Positions 26,349 through 34,271 of a stretch of 64,000 nucleotides of DNA are shown here, piece after piece (position 1 is the stretch's first letter; every line of letters starts with the position of its first letter). The stretch covers positions 1 to 64,000 of the forward strand of contig CAKTJC010000001.1 in assembly GCA_934567355.1 (NCBI GenBank), given 5' to 3'. The notes under the pieces are model-generated. The model did no database searches. It was given only the letters and a program-made list of their open reading frames with translations, and was not told the origin of the DNA. The translations under genes and the position numbers were made by a program. This stretch comes from an uncultured Oscillospiraceae bacterium (GTDB lineage: Bacteria > Bacillota > Clostridia > Oscillospirales > Oscillospiraceae).

Positions 26349-27194
26349 TTATGCCCGGTCGTCAAAGAACGCTAGAATCACCGCATCCGGCCCCAGGTGC
26401 GTTCCGATGGTTGCACCCACAGGACAGATGGGGAGCGTGTCAATTTTTCCCTCCCACAGCTGGGTGCTGTCAGCAATGTAGCGCTGCAGCAGTGCATCGC
26501 TCAGGCCGGTGTAGCCCAGGCACAGGGGCATGGTAAAATCAATGCCGCTTTTATTGACCTCCTGGATCAGGTAGTTATTCCCGTTTTTGGAGCCCCGCGC
26601 CTTGCCGATCATGGTCACAACACCGTCAGCCACACGCAGCACCGGCCGGATGGAAAGCGCGCCGCCCAGCACCGCCACGGTTTTGGAGATTCGCCCGCCC
26701 CGATGGAGGTATTCCAGCGTATCCGGCATGCCGATCAGATTGACGTGGGGCTTGATACGCTCCAGCTCCGCCGCGATCTCACCGGCGGCTTTTCCGGTAC
26801 CTGCCAGCCGGAGGGCATACCGCACCAGGATCTGCTCCCCCAGGGTGGCATTCAGGCTGTCCACCACATGCACGTTTTCAAATTCCTGCGCGGCCAGCAC
26901 GGCGCTTTGATAGGTGCCGGAGAGCTTGCCGGAAAGGGTGACGGCGACCACGCTTTCTCCTGCCTCCCGTGCCCGGCGGAAGGCCGCCTCAAATTTGCCG
27001 GGAGGCACCAGACTGGTGGTGGGAAAGCAGCCGCCGGAGGTCAGCTTTTCATAGAAGGTTTTATAGTCGATGGTCTCCCCGTCCCGGTATTCTTCGTCTC
27101 CAAAGTGAATAGTCAGGGGCAGCACGGTGAGATTTTCGGGGAGCGGAAAAGGGAAATCTGCCCCGGAGTCCGTAATGATTCTTATTTTTTCCAT
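26349..27194 (-). CDS. DegV family fatty-acid-binding protein (FakB-like), copy 1
   Basis: 281 residues. The start IRIITDSGADFPFPL, the GCFPTTSLVPPGKFEAAF stretch with Thr-Thr-Ser, and AVTLSGKLSGTYQSAVLAAQ are the DegV/FakB signature that binds a fatty acid carboxylate. FakB proteins present fatty acids to the kinase FakA for phosphorylation and phospholipid use. It is 10 bases after a MarR regulator in the same operon and close to a divergent small FakA-like gene. Start ATG at 27194 has GAAAGGAATATT upstream. A second DegV is at 62054-62929. Confidence 0.9.
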   Translation of the reverse strand: MEKIRIITDSGADFPFPLPENLTVLPLTIHFGDEEYRDGETIDYKTFYEKLTSGGCFPTTSLVPPGKFEAAFRRAREAGESVVAVTLSGKLSGTYQSAVLAAQEFENVHVVDSLNATLGEQILVRYALRLAGTGKAAGEIAAELERIKPHVNLIGMPDTLEYLHRGGRISKTVAVLGGALSIRPVLRVADGVVTMIGKARGSKNGNNYLIQEVNKSGIDFTMPLCLGYTGLSDALLQRYIADSTQLWEGKIDTLPICPVGATIGTHLGPDAVILAFFDDRA

Positions 27195-27204
27195 AATATT
27201 CCTT

Positions 27205-27651
27205 TCATTCCTCCCGGCTTGCCAGGTAGCGGGAGAGATTGTCGATGACGATGTTCATAGCGGCATACAGCGTTTCCCGCTGCTGCCGGGTCAGCCCTTC
27301 ACCGCCGCCTGCCACAGCAGAATCCACTCGACGCTGCAGCTGCTGCGCCATCTCCTGCCCGGCGGGGGTGAGGGTGAGCTTGGCACGGTAGGAGCGGACG
27401 CCCTGCGCCCGGCTGGATACCAGCCCCCGCGCAGTCAGCTGGGCAGCGGCGCGGGAGACGGCAGCCTTATCCTCCCGGCAGACGCGGGTCAGCTCCGTCA
27501 CCGTCAGCCCCTCGGGCGCTTTTCCCAGATGGTACAGGCACATCACATGATTTGCCCGCAGCCCCAGGGGCTTCATTTCAATCTCCTTCAGCTTCTGCAG
27601 CAGCCGGTTCAGCTCCAGCACTGACCCGGTAAAGGTTTCAAACCGATCCAA
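27205..27651 (-). CDS. MarR family transcriptional regulator
   Basis: 148 residues, typical length. LGLRANHVMCLYHLGKAPEG is helix 2-3 of the winged helix, LTVTELTRVCREDKAAVSRA the recognition helix, and RSYRAKLTLTPAGQEMAQQL the wing. Translation is taken from TTG at 27651, which has GGGGGAG eight bases upstream; the first ATG of the frame (27765) lies upstream of the promoter -10 element and cannot be used. The promoter overlaps a perfect palindrome, so the gene is likely autoregulated and also controls the divergent small gene. The palindrome core TTGAT-TT-ATCAA resembles the FabT-type motif, which would fit fatty-acid control. That link is inference. Confidence 0.85.
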   Translation of the reverse strand: MDRFETFTGSVLELNRLLQKLKEIEMKPLGLRANHVMCLYHLGKAPEGLTVTELTRVCREDKAAVSRAAAQLTARGLVSSRAQGVRSYRAKLTLTPAGQEMAQQLQRRVDSAVAGGGEGLTRQQRETLYAAMNIVIDNLSRYLASREE

Positions 27652-27753
27652 ATATCTTCTCCCCCTTGCCGGGGCCTGGCTGAAAACCGTCAACACGCCC
27701 AAACAGCGGCTATTTTCGGTTTTCAGATAGACCCTAAACAGATTGCTGGAGGA

Positions 27754-27778
27754 ATTATAGCACATACTTGTTGATTTA
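27754..27778 (-). promoter_or_regulatory. marR-degV promoter
   Basis: Minus-strand TTGATA (27782-27777), 17-bp spacer, TATAAT (27759-27754). The -35 box lies inside the palindromic operator. Confidence 0.75.
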
Positions 27779-27787
27779 TCAACAAGT
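27766..27787. promoter_or_regulatory. MarR-type operator palindrome
   Basis: ACTTGTTGAT-TT-ATCAACAAGT, two perfect 10-bp arms with a 2-bp centre. It overlaps the -35 boxes of both divergent promoters, as expected for repression of both transcripts by the adjacent MarR protein. Confidence 0.8.
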
Positions 27788-27799
27788 TTATGATAGAAT
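27771..27799 (+). promoter_or_regulatory. Promoter of the small FakA-like gene
   Basis: TTGATT at 27771-27776, 17-bp spacer, TAGAAT at 27794-27799, with the -35 box inside the palindrome. Confidence 0.65.
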
Positions 27800-27832
27800 C
27801 ATTCCAGCATCAGAAAGGAAGGAAAAATCCAT

Positions 27833-28084
27833 ATGACTGAATTTCGCTATGATACCCAGCTCCTGATCGAGGGGCACGACCTGGACGAGGACGCCATCAA
27901 CGATTATTTCGTGGCGCATTTCAAGGGCGACTGCCTGCTGGCCGTGGGGGATGAGGATCTCATTAAGATCCACTACCACACCAACGAGCCCTGGAAGGTA
28001 CTGGAATACTGCGCCACCCTGGGTGAGATCTATGACATCGTGGTTGAGGACATGGATCGCCAGTCCAGAGGTCTGAAGGGCTGA
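27833..28084 (+). CDS. Small stand-alone FakA/DAK-like domain protein
   Basis: 83 residues. DLIKIHYHTNEPWKVLEYCA followed by TLGEIYDIVVEDMDRQSRG closely resembles the segment of DAK/FakA-type kinases with the H-x-H-T-N-x-P motif and the trailing E-D/N-M-x-x-Q. Only this part is present: there is no ATP-binding DhaL domain and no C-terminal domain. GAAAGGAAGGAAAA precedes the ATG. It is divergent from marR-degV and shares their operator, so a functional link with the DegV/FakB protein is likely. It may bind or regulate FakB, or act with a full FakA encoded elsewhere. Confidence 0.7.
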   Translation: MTEFRYDTQLLIEGHDLDEDAINDYFVAHFKGDCLLAVGDEDLIKIHYHTNEPWKVLEYCATLGEIYDIVVEDMDRQSRGLKG

Positions 28085-28097
28085 AAAGGGCAAAAAG

Positions 28098-28138
28098 ATC
28101 CCCGTAATCTCCGGAAAACGGAGATTACGGGGCTTTCT
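28098..28138 (+). terminator. Terminator of the small FakA-like gene
   Basis: CCCCGTAATCTCCG (28100-28113) pairs perfectly with CGGAGATTACGGGG (28119-28132), followed by CTTTCT. Confidence 0.85.
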
Positions 28139-28206
28139 GATTCAGCCAGATGCAAATTCTCGATTCGGCTGCCCGTTTCGTCATACCGAAACTCACAGGC
28201 AGTTGG

Positions 28207-28652
28207 CTATTGACCGGCATTTTTGAGCAGCTCTTTTAACAATGCGGACAACTGCTGATCGATATAGATCTGCTCCTGGTCGGCAATCTTTTCCAGCAAT
28301 GCCATGTCCAAGATGAAGTCCGCGCCGTCTGCAAATGCAGCGGTGTCTTCAAGCAGTTTTTTATCCATGCGGGCAGCTCCTGACCAATATAGATCTGCTC
28401 CTGGGCAGAAATCTTTTCCCGCAGTGCTATATCCGAGATGAAGTCTGTATCATCTGCAAATGCGGCGGTGTCTTCAAGCAGCCCTTTTAACAATGCGGAC
28501 AGCTGCTGCTCGATATAGATTTGCTCCTGGTCGGCAATCTTTTCCAGCAGCACAATATCCGAGACGTTGTCTGCATCATCTGCAAACGCGGCAGCGCAAA
28601 TCGATGTGGCAATCGCCAGCGCAAGCAGCAAACATACAAGCTTCTTTCTCAT
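28207..28652 (-). pseudogene. Secreted three-repeat protein with a frameshift before repeat 3
   Basis: Signal peptide MRKKLVCLLLALAIATSICA ending AAAFA-D, then repeats of about 44 residues: FADDADNVSDIVLLEKIADQ EQIYIEQQLSALLKGLLEDT, a second FADDTDFISDIALREKISAQ unit, and a third FADGADFILDMALLEKIADQ unit in another frame. The switch occurs at an A6 run on the coding strand (28357-28362 on the plus strand); one more A restores a 148-residue protein ending at 28207. As written, the frame ends at 28236 with unrelated residues. GGAGGT precedes the ATG at 28652. Family unknown. It may be a true mutation, slippage-controlled expression or a sequencing error. Confidence 0.75.
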
Positions 28653-28913
28653 GCGGTTACCTCCGTTGTAATGAAATGTGGTGAAACGGAACCGTTTTCC
28701 GAGGGAAACCAACCTCCCCGCTCAGGCAGATCAGCTTCTTTTTTCACTGCGCATCGGAATCACCCTTTCTGTATCTAAAGGATAACACAAAAACTTTTGC
28801 TATTCAATATGGAATACTGAACGAAAAAGCAACCGGGTGTTTTGATGCTTTGAAAATAGATACATGAAATAACATATGATACAGAAAAAAACATTAAGAT
28901 AGTTTTCTGCGCC
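28653..28913. other. AT-rich intergenic region
   Basis: Between the start of the three-repeat protein and the transketolase terminator. AT-richer than the surroundings. I see no gene and no promoter that meets consensus spacing. Confidence 0.5.
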
Positions 28914-28953
28914 GCAAAAAATCCGCCCTTCGGCAAACGCCGAGGGGCGGAAA
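28914..28953 (-). terminator. Terminator of the transketolase operon
   Basis: On the minus strand CCGCCCCTCGGC pairs with GCCGAAGGGCGG around a 4-nt loop, followed by ATTTTTT. Confidence 0.85.
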
Positions 28954-28971
28954 ATTATCAAAAGGGGAAAA

Positions 28972-29913
28972 TTACTTGCCCAGCATTGCCTTGGACTGGG
29001 CCACGATGTTCTCTGCGCTCAGGCCGAACTGCTTCAGCAGGGCAGCGGCGGGGCCGGAGTGGCCGAACTCGTCATTGACACCAATGCGCTTGACGGGCGT
29101 GGGCATCTTCTCGCTGAGCAGGGAGCAAACCGCCTCGCCCAGACCGCCGATGATGTTGTGCTCCTCTACGGTGATAACCTTGCCGCACTGCTTCGCGGCG
29201 GCCAGCACCAGCTCCTCGTCCAGGGGCTTGATGGTAGCCATGTTGATGACCATGGCATCAATGCCCTGCTCGGCCAGTGTCTTTCCGGCCTCGATGGCTT
29301 CGGGCACCAGAATACCGGTGGCGATGATGGCAATGTCCTTGCCGTCCCGCAGCACTTCGCCCTTGCCAATTTCAAAGTGATAGCCCTCCTCGTGGAACAC
29401 GGGGGTGGCGGCGCGGCCAAAGCGCATATAGCAGGGGCCGGTCATTTTGTAGGCGGCCTTGACCATGGCTCTTGCCTCCACGTCGTCGGCGGGGCACATG
29501 ACGGTCATGCCGGGGATGGTGCGCATCAGGGCAAAGTCCTCGCAGCACTGGTGGGAAGCGCCGTCCTCGCCCACGGAGATGCCGCCGTGGGTGGCACCGA
29601 TTTTCACATTCAGGTGGGGGTAGCCGATGGTGTTGCGCACCTGCTCATAGGCGCGTCCGGCGGCGAACATGGCAAAGGTTGCCGCGAAGGGCACCAGACC
29701 CATGGTAGAAAGACCGGCGGCCACGTCCACCATGTTGGCCTCCTGAATGCCGCAGTCAAAGAAGCGGTCGGGATGTGCCTTTTTGAAGGTTCCTGTCTTG
29801 GTTGCACCGGCCAGGTCGGCATCCAGCACCACAACATTGTCAAATTCGTCGCCCAGCTCCTTCAGCGCGTTGCCGTAACTGTCGCGGGTTGCGATTTTCT
29901 TCACATCTGCCAT
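28972..29913 (-). CDS. tktB: Transketolase, C-terminal subunit
   Basis: 313 residues. It carries the pyrimidine-binding and C-terminal domains of transketolase: VVVLDADLAGATKTGTFKKA, DCGIQEANMVDVAAGLSTMG with the catalytic Glu, FAAGRAYEQVRN and ATHGGISVGEDGASHQCCED. Split transketolases, with the N- and C-halves as separate genes, are common in clostridia and archaea. It lies three bases after the N-terminal subunit gene, with GGAGGG upstream. Works in the non-oxidative pentose phosphate pathway moving two-carbon units with thiamine diphosphate. Confidence 0.93.
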   Translation of the reverse strand: MADVKKIATRDSYGNALKELGDEFDNVVVLDADLAGATKTGTFKKAHPDRFFDCGIQEANMVDVAAGLSTMGLVPFAATFAMFAAGRAYEQVRNTIGYPHLNVKIGATHGGISVGEDGASHQCCEDFALMRTIPGMTVMCPADDVEARAMVKAAYKMTGPCYMRFGRAATPVFHEEGYHFEIGKGEVLRDGKDIAIIATGILVPEAIEAGKTLAEQGIDAMVINMATIKPLDEELVLAAAKQCGKVITVEEHNIIGGLGEAVCSLLSEKMPTPVKRIGVNDEFGHSGPAAALLKQFGLSAENIVAQSKAMLGK

Positions 29914-29916
29914 GAT

Positions 29917-30768
29917 TTAGCCCTCCTCAATTGCCTTGCGGGCTGCTGCCAGTTCCGCCATTGCCTGTGCATATTCGTCGTCGTTGGGTGCCTTGCCGTG
30001 CCAGCCAACCTGGTTTTCCATGTAGGAAACGCCCTTGCCCTTGATGGTGTGCATCAGGATGGCGGTGGGCTTGCCGGTGCCGTGGTTTGCATGGAAGTGC
30101 TCCATAGCCTTTTCAATTTCGGCAAAGCTGTGGCCGTCGATGGTCACCACATCGCAGCCGAAGGCCTCAAACTTCTTGTCCACGGGAGCGGTGTTCATCA
30201 CGTCCTTGGTGCAGCCGTCAATCTGCAGGCCGTTCAGGTCAACGATGATGCACAGGTTATCCAGCTGATAGTGAGCGGCAAACATGGTGGCCTCCCAAAT
30301 CTGCCCCTCTGCCAGCTCGCCATCGCCCAGGATGGAATAGACGTTAATATCCTTGCCCAAGAATTTTGCACCCTTTGCCATACCGGCAGCGGCGGACAGG
30401 CCCTGACCCAAAGAGCCGGTGGACATATCCACACCGGGGACGGTGTTCATGTTGGGGTGGCCCTGCAAATAGCTGTCAATGTGCCGCAGGGTGGCCAGGT
30501 CTTCCACAGGGAAGAAGCCCCGGTTTGCCAGGGCGGCATACAGGCCGGGGGCGGTATGACCCTTGGAGAGCACGAACCGGTCGCGGTCTTCCCACTTGGG
30601 ATTCTTGGGGTCAATCCGCAGTTCCTTGAAATACAGATAGGTGAACATGTCGGCGGCGGACAGGCTTCCGCCGGGGTGGCCGGATTTTGCGCCGTGGGTG
30701 GCAGTGACAATGCCCTCACGCACCTTGACAGCTTCCAGCTGAAGCTGCTTGTTTTCTTGTTCAGTCAT
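29917..30768 (-). CDS. tktA: Transketolase, N-terminal subunit
   Basis: 283 residues. Carries the thiamine-diphosphate pyrophosphate-binding domain: HGAKSGHPGGSLSAADMFTY, DRFVLSKGHTAPGLYAALAN, STGSLGQGLSAAAGMAKGAK and ILGDGELAEGQIWEATMFAA, the GDG...N motif region binding metal and diphosphate (NGLQIDG completes it). ATG at 30768 is in good context with an AGGAGTATTCG-like site upstream. Pairs with the downstream subunit to make the active enzyme. Confidence 0.93.
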   Translation of the reverse strand: MTEQENKQLQLEAVKVREGIVTATHGAKSGHPGGSLSAADMFTYLYFKELRIDPKNPKWEDRDRFVLSKGHTAPGLYAALANRGFFPVEDLATLRHIDSYLQGHPNMNTVPGVDMSTGSLGQGLSAAAGMAKGAKFLGKDINVYSILGDGELAEGQIWEATMFAAHYQLDNLCIIVDLNGLQIDGCTKDVMNTAPVDKKFEAFGCDVVTIDGHSFAEIEKAMEHFHANHGTGKPTAILMHTIKGKGVSYMENQVGWHGKAPNDDEYAQAMAELAAARKAIEEG

Positions 30769-30819
30769 GAATCGAATACTCCTTATTGTATCATAGAGTG
30801 AAATGAATGGGACACACCC

Positions 30820-30972
30820 GGCGCGAAGCGCCCTCGGCGCCCCTGAAAGGGGAGCTGGCAGCCCGAACGGGCTGACTGAGGGGTTTACACGCTCAGTTGA
30901 CGTACAAACCCCTCCGGTTTCGCTAACGCTCAACCGCCTCCCCTTCCAGGGGAGGCAAGGGCGCTTCGCGCC
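30820..30972. repeat. Palindromic GC-rich intergenic repeat (153 bp)
   Basis: Ends GGCGCGAAGCGCCCT (30820-30834) and its exact inverse AGGGCGCTTCGCGCC (30958-30972). Inside are more pairing arms: CCCCTGAAAGGGG, AGCCCGAACGGGCT, GAGGGGTTT...AAACCCCTC and CTCCCCTTCCAGGGGAG. No reading frame. The architecture is that of a dispersed, highly structured intergenic element. Confidence 0.8.
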
Positions 30973-31043
30973 GTGGGGCGGATGCCATCCAACCGGGTGC
31001 TATCGGAAATCCGGGGTTACGGGCGAATGCTATCCGCCCCTAC
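30973..31043. repeat. Second palindromic repeat (71 bp), abutting the first
   Basis: Starts GTGGGGCGGAT (30973-30983) and ends ATCCGCCCCTAC (31032-31043), with an inner GGGCGAATGC close to the right end. Directly follows the 153-bp repeat and ends 12 bases before the stop codon of the isomerase gene. Confidence 0.7.
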
Positions 31044-31054
31044 GGTTCCGAATC

Positions 31055-32527
31055 TTAACCCCAGGGGTTCTCGGTTGCGTAGGGCAGGCTCTTCGGCTGA
31101 TTATAGGCAATATCCTGCACGCCGAAGTATTTCAGCACCTCGAACAGGTACTTGCCGCAATGGGCGAAAGCGACCGCGCCGTGGTGGGGATAGCGCTTCT
31201 GCACCAGCACATGGCGATAGAACCGGCCCATTTCGGGGATGGCGAACACGGCAATGCCGCCAAAGGAGCGGGTCGCCACGGGCAGAATCTCGCCCTCAGC
31301 CACATGGCTGCGCAGGTTCCCCTCGCTGTCGCATTGCAGACGGTAGAAGGTCACGTCGGAGGCGGCAATGTCGCCTTCCAGCGTGCCGCGGGTGAAGTCG
31401 GGCTCGCTGCCCACCGGCTCCAGCAGCCGGTGCTGAATCAGCTGGTACTTCACGGCGCAGTCGGAGCACATCTTGCAGCTGGGGGTATTGCCGCAGTGGA
31501 AGCCCATGAAGGTATCGGTGAGCTTGTAATCAAACTTACCCTTGATGTCTTCATCATAGATGTACTGGGGCACGGAGTTGTTGATGTCCAGCAGGGTCAC
31601 GGCATCGTTCGTGATGCAGGCGCCCAGGTATTCGGACACAGCACCGTAAATGTCCACCTCGCACGCCACGGGAATGCCGCGGGCAGCCAGACGGGAGTTG
31701 ACGTAGCAGGGCTCAAAGCCGAACTGCTCCGGGAAAGCCGGCCAGCACTTGTCGGCAAACACAACGTACTCCCGGTCGCCCTTGTGAGCTTCCGCCCAGT
31801 CAAGCAATGTCAGCTCGAACTGCGCCATCCGCTCCAGCATGTCGGGGTAGACCTTCTCGCCCATCTCGGCTTTCATTTCATCCATGATGCCGGGGACGCG
31901 AGAGTCGCCCTTGTGGGCGTTGTAGGACACCAGCAGGTCCAGCTCGGAGTTCTCTTCGATCTCAATGCCCAGCTCATACAGTCCCTTGATGGGGGCGTTG
32001 CAGGCGAAGAAGTCCTGGGGACGGGGGCCGAAGGTGATGACCTTCAGGTTCTTCAGGCCGATGATGCCCCGGGCAATGGGCACGAACTCGCGGATCATCT
32101 TGGCACAATCAATTGCGGTGCCGATGGGATACTCGGGGATGTAGGCCTTCAGGTGGCGCATGCCCAGGTTATAGGAGCAGTTGAGCATGCCGCAGTAGGC
32201 GTCGCCGCGGCCGTTGATCATGTCGCCGTCGCCTTCGGCAGCGGCAATGCACATGGCGGGGCCGTCGAACTTCTTGACCAGCAGGGTCTCGGGCGTCTCG
32301 GGGCCGAAGTTGCCCAGGAAGACCACCAGGGCGTTGACACCGTGAGCACGGACATCGGCAATGGCGTCGGCGGCATCCTTCTCATTTTCTACCGTGATGG
32401 GGCACTCATACAGCCCTTCGCCGTAGGCGGCCACGATGTTCCTGCGGCGCTGGGTGGACAGGGCGATGGGGAAGCAGTCGCGGGACACGGCAATGATGCC
32501 CAGCTTGACTTCGGGAATGTTCTTCAT
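31055..32527 (-). CDS. L-fucose/L-arabinose isomerase-family sugar isomerase
   Basis: 490 residues. The overall layout and length match the FucI/AraA-related ketol isomerase family: ALVVFLGNFGPETPETLLVK near the N-terminus, then ALAEDDE-like acidic segments (AAAEGDGDMINGRGDAYCGM) and a C-terminal domain with RSFGGIAVFAIPEMGRFYRH and HHGAVAFAHCGKYLFEVLKY. A distinctive Cys-rich stretch HCGNTPSCKMCSDCAVKYQL (about 350-370) is not typical of classical FucI. The substrate is uncertain; it could act on a hexose or pentose such as fucose, arabinose or a derivative. Own promoter upstream; RBS AGAAGGAG. Confidence 0.7.
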   Translation of the reverse strand: MKNIPEVKLGIIAVSRDCFPIALSTQRRRNIVAAYGEGLYECPITVENEKDAADAIADVRAHGVNALVVFLGNFGPETPETLLVKKFDGPAMCIAAAEGDGDMINGRGDAYCGMLNCSYNLGMRHLKAYIPEYPIGTAIDCAKMIREFVPIARGIIGLKNLKVITFGPRPQDFFACNAPIKGLYELGIEIEENSELDLLVSYNAHKGDSRVPGIMDEMKAEMGEKVYPDMLERMAQFELTLLDWAEAHKGDREYVVFADKCWPAFPEQFGFEPCYVNSRLAARGIPVACEVDIYGAVSEYLGACITNDAVTLLDINNSVPQYIYDEDIKGKFDYKLTDTFMGFHCGNTPSCKMCSDCAVKYQLIQHRLLEPVGSEPDFTRGTLEGDIAASDVTFYRLQCDSEGNLRSHVAEGEILPVATRSFGGIAVFAIPEMGRFYRHVLVQKRYPHHGAVAFAHCGKYLFEVLKYFGVQDIAYNQPKSLPYATENPWG

Positions 32528-32612
32528 AATCGTTACGCTCCTTCTAATACATATTCATATATTATTTTTGCCTTTCGTTCCGCTTCCTGCGGGGCACAGA
32601 ACCGCTTTTTAT

Positions 32613-32641
32613 ATTATAGCGGAAAAGCCGCAAAATGTCGA
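32613..32641 (-). promoter_or_regulatory. Promoter of the sugar isomerase gene
   Basis: Minus-strand TCGACA (32641-32636), 17-bp spacer, TATAAT (32618-32613). The 315-bp gap to the MATE gene holds this promoter and the divergent one at 32767-32795; nothing else is evident. Confidence 0.6.
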
Positions 32642-32766
32642 TAGCTTTGCAATTGACAATATTGCCAAATTATATGGATTAGTTTGCGGTTGCAGCTGCT
32701 GGAAAATGCCGTCAGGACGATTTTGACAAAAGCTGGGATGCCCTTTGATAAAACCGAAAATAGGGA

Positions 32767-32795
32767 TTTACAACGCCGAAACACCGTGCTATAAT
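32767..32795 (+). promoter_or_regulatory. Promoter of the first MATE gene
   Basis: TTTACA at 32767-32772, 17-bp spacer, TATAAT at 32790-32795. Confidence 0.7.
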
Positions 32796-32842
32796 GCTCC
32801 AACCAATGAGAAAAAACGCTGTTTTTGCGGAGGATTCCACCC

Positions 32843-34195
32843 ATGGCCGATACCAAACGCATTACCGATATGACCCAGGGCAGCCCCTGGAAGCACATCC
32901 TCACCTTTACCCTGCCGCTGCTGGTAGGGAACCTGTTTCAACAATTCTACAATCTGGTGGATTCCGTAGTGGTGGGCAACTACGTCGGCGCGGACGCGCT
33001 GGCAGCCGTCGGCACCTGCGGAAGCCTGGGCTTTTTGTTCTTCTCGCTCAGTTCGGGGCTTGCCATCGGCATCGGCATCCTGGCCGCCCAATTCTTCGGC
33101 GCCCGGGACGACGGCATGATCCGCGCCACTGTGGCAAACTCCACCTATATTCTGGTGGGCACGGGTCTGGCGGTGAGCCTGCTGGGCTACCTTTTGGCTC
33201 CCAATCTGCTGCGGCTGCTCCAGGTGCCGGAGGAGATTTTCCCCATGTCGCTGACCTATCTGCGGGTGACCAGCCTGGGCATCGTGGCAGTGGCGCTGTA
33301 TAACGGCGTGGCCTCCCTGCTGCGGGCGCTGGGGGATTCCAAATCGCCGCTGTATTTTCTGATTCTCTCCTGCTTTTTGAATATCGCGCTGGATCTGACC
33401 TTCGTGCTGTATCTGCATCTGGGGGTCTACGGCGTGGCACTGGCGACCATCATCTCCCAATTCTTTTCCTTCCTGGTCAGCGCGGTGTATGCATGGAAAA
33501 AGGTGCCGTATTTCCGTCTGACGAAGCAGGAATGGCGGGCAGACCGGCGCATCATCCGCCGCTGCATGAGCCTTGGCATTCCCATGGCGCTGCAAAGCTC
33601 CTTGATCGCGCTGTCCACCATGGTGCTCCAGGGCGTGGTAAACGGCTTTGGGCAGACGATTATGGCATCCTATACCGTGGTGGGCAAGGTGGAGCAGCTG
33701 GTGCAGATGCCCTTCTCCGCCCTGGGCGCCGCCATCACCAGTTTCGCCGGGCAGAACCTGGGCGCAGGTAAGATCGACCGGGTGAAGCAGGGCTACAAAG
33801 TCTCGTGGCTGCTGGTGCTCGGGCTGAGCCTGGTGATGATCCCCTTCTTCTGGCTCTGCGGCCGCTGGACGGTGAACTGCTTTGTCAAGGACGCGGACGT
33901 CATCAACATCGGCGCCCGGGCGCTGCTGATCGACTGCTTCTTCTATTTTCCCCTGGGCATGATCTATGTCCCCCGGGGGCTGCTCAACGGCTGCGGCGAT
34001 ACCCGCTTCAGCCTGATCAACGGCACCTCCGAGGTGGTGTGCCGCATTCTCTTTGCGTCTCTGCTCACCCGCATCCCCGGCATTGGCTATTGGGGCATCT
34101 GGCTGACCCAGGGGCTGACATGGACGGTCACCGGTCTTGTGTGCATCCACCGCTACGTCAGAGGCAAATGGCAGCACCTGACGCTGGTGCAGTGA
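32843..34195 (+). CDS. MATE family efflux transporter, copy 1
   Basis: 450 residues with 12 predicted helices in two similar halves. N-terminal DMTQGSPWKHILTFTLPLLV and GNLFQQFYNLVDSVVVGNYV are the typical start of NorM/DinF-type MATE proteins; the second half repeats with MSLGIPMALQSSLIALSTMV. Exports drugs or metabolites by Na+ or H+ antiport; substrate unknown. ATG at 32843 chosen because GCGGAGGATT lies nine bases upstream, not the TTG at 32825. A second MATE protein is at 58485-59855. Confidence 0.93.
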   Translation: MADTKRITDMTQGSPWKHILTFTLPLLVGNLFQQFYNLVDSVVVGNYVGADALAAVGTCGSLGFLFFSLSSGLAIGIGILAAQFFGARDDGMIRATVANSTYILVGTGLAVSLLGYLLAPNLLRLLQVPEEIFPMSLTYLRVTSLGIVAVALYNGVASLLRALGDSKSPLYFLILSCFLNIALDLTFVLYLHLGVYGVALATIISQFFSFLVSAVYAWKKVPYFRLTKQEWRADRRIIRRCMSLGIPMALQSSLIALSTMVLQGVVNGFGQTIMASYTVVGKVEQLVQMPFSALGAAITSFAGQNLGAGKIDRVKQGYKVSWLLVLGLSLVMIPFFWLCGRWTVNCFVKDADVINIGARALLIDCFFYFPLGMIYVPRGLLNGCGDTRFSLINGTSEVVCRILFASLLTRIPGIGYWGIWLTQGLTWTVTGLVCIHRYVRGKWQHLTLVQ

Positions 34196-34271
34196 AAACC
34201 GCAAATCCTCCTTGCATTCTCCTGCGCTTCCCTTTATAATGGGTGAAAAAGGAATTGAGGGAGGTGGGCGT

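Noticed and set aside
29059-30801. 580-codon frame opposite the transketolase genes
   Set aside because: Same reason: shadow of two well-supported genes on the other strand.
28972-32527. A sulfoquinovose or other dedicated sugar pathway made of tkt plus isomerase
   Set aside because: The isomerase is separated by repeats and has its own promoter, and no sulfo-sugar or uptake genes are nearby.
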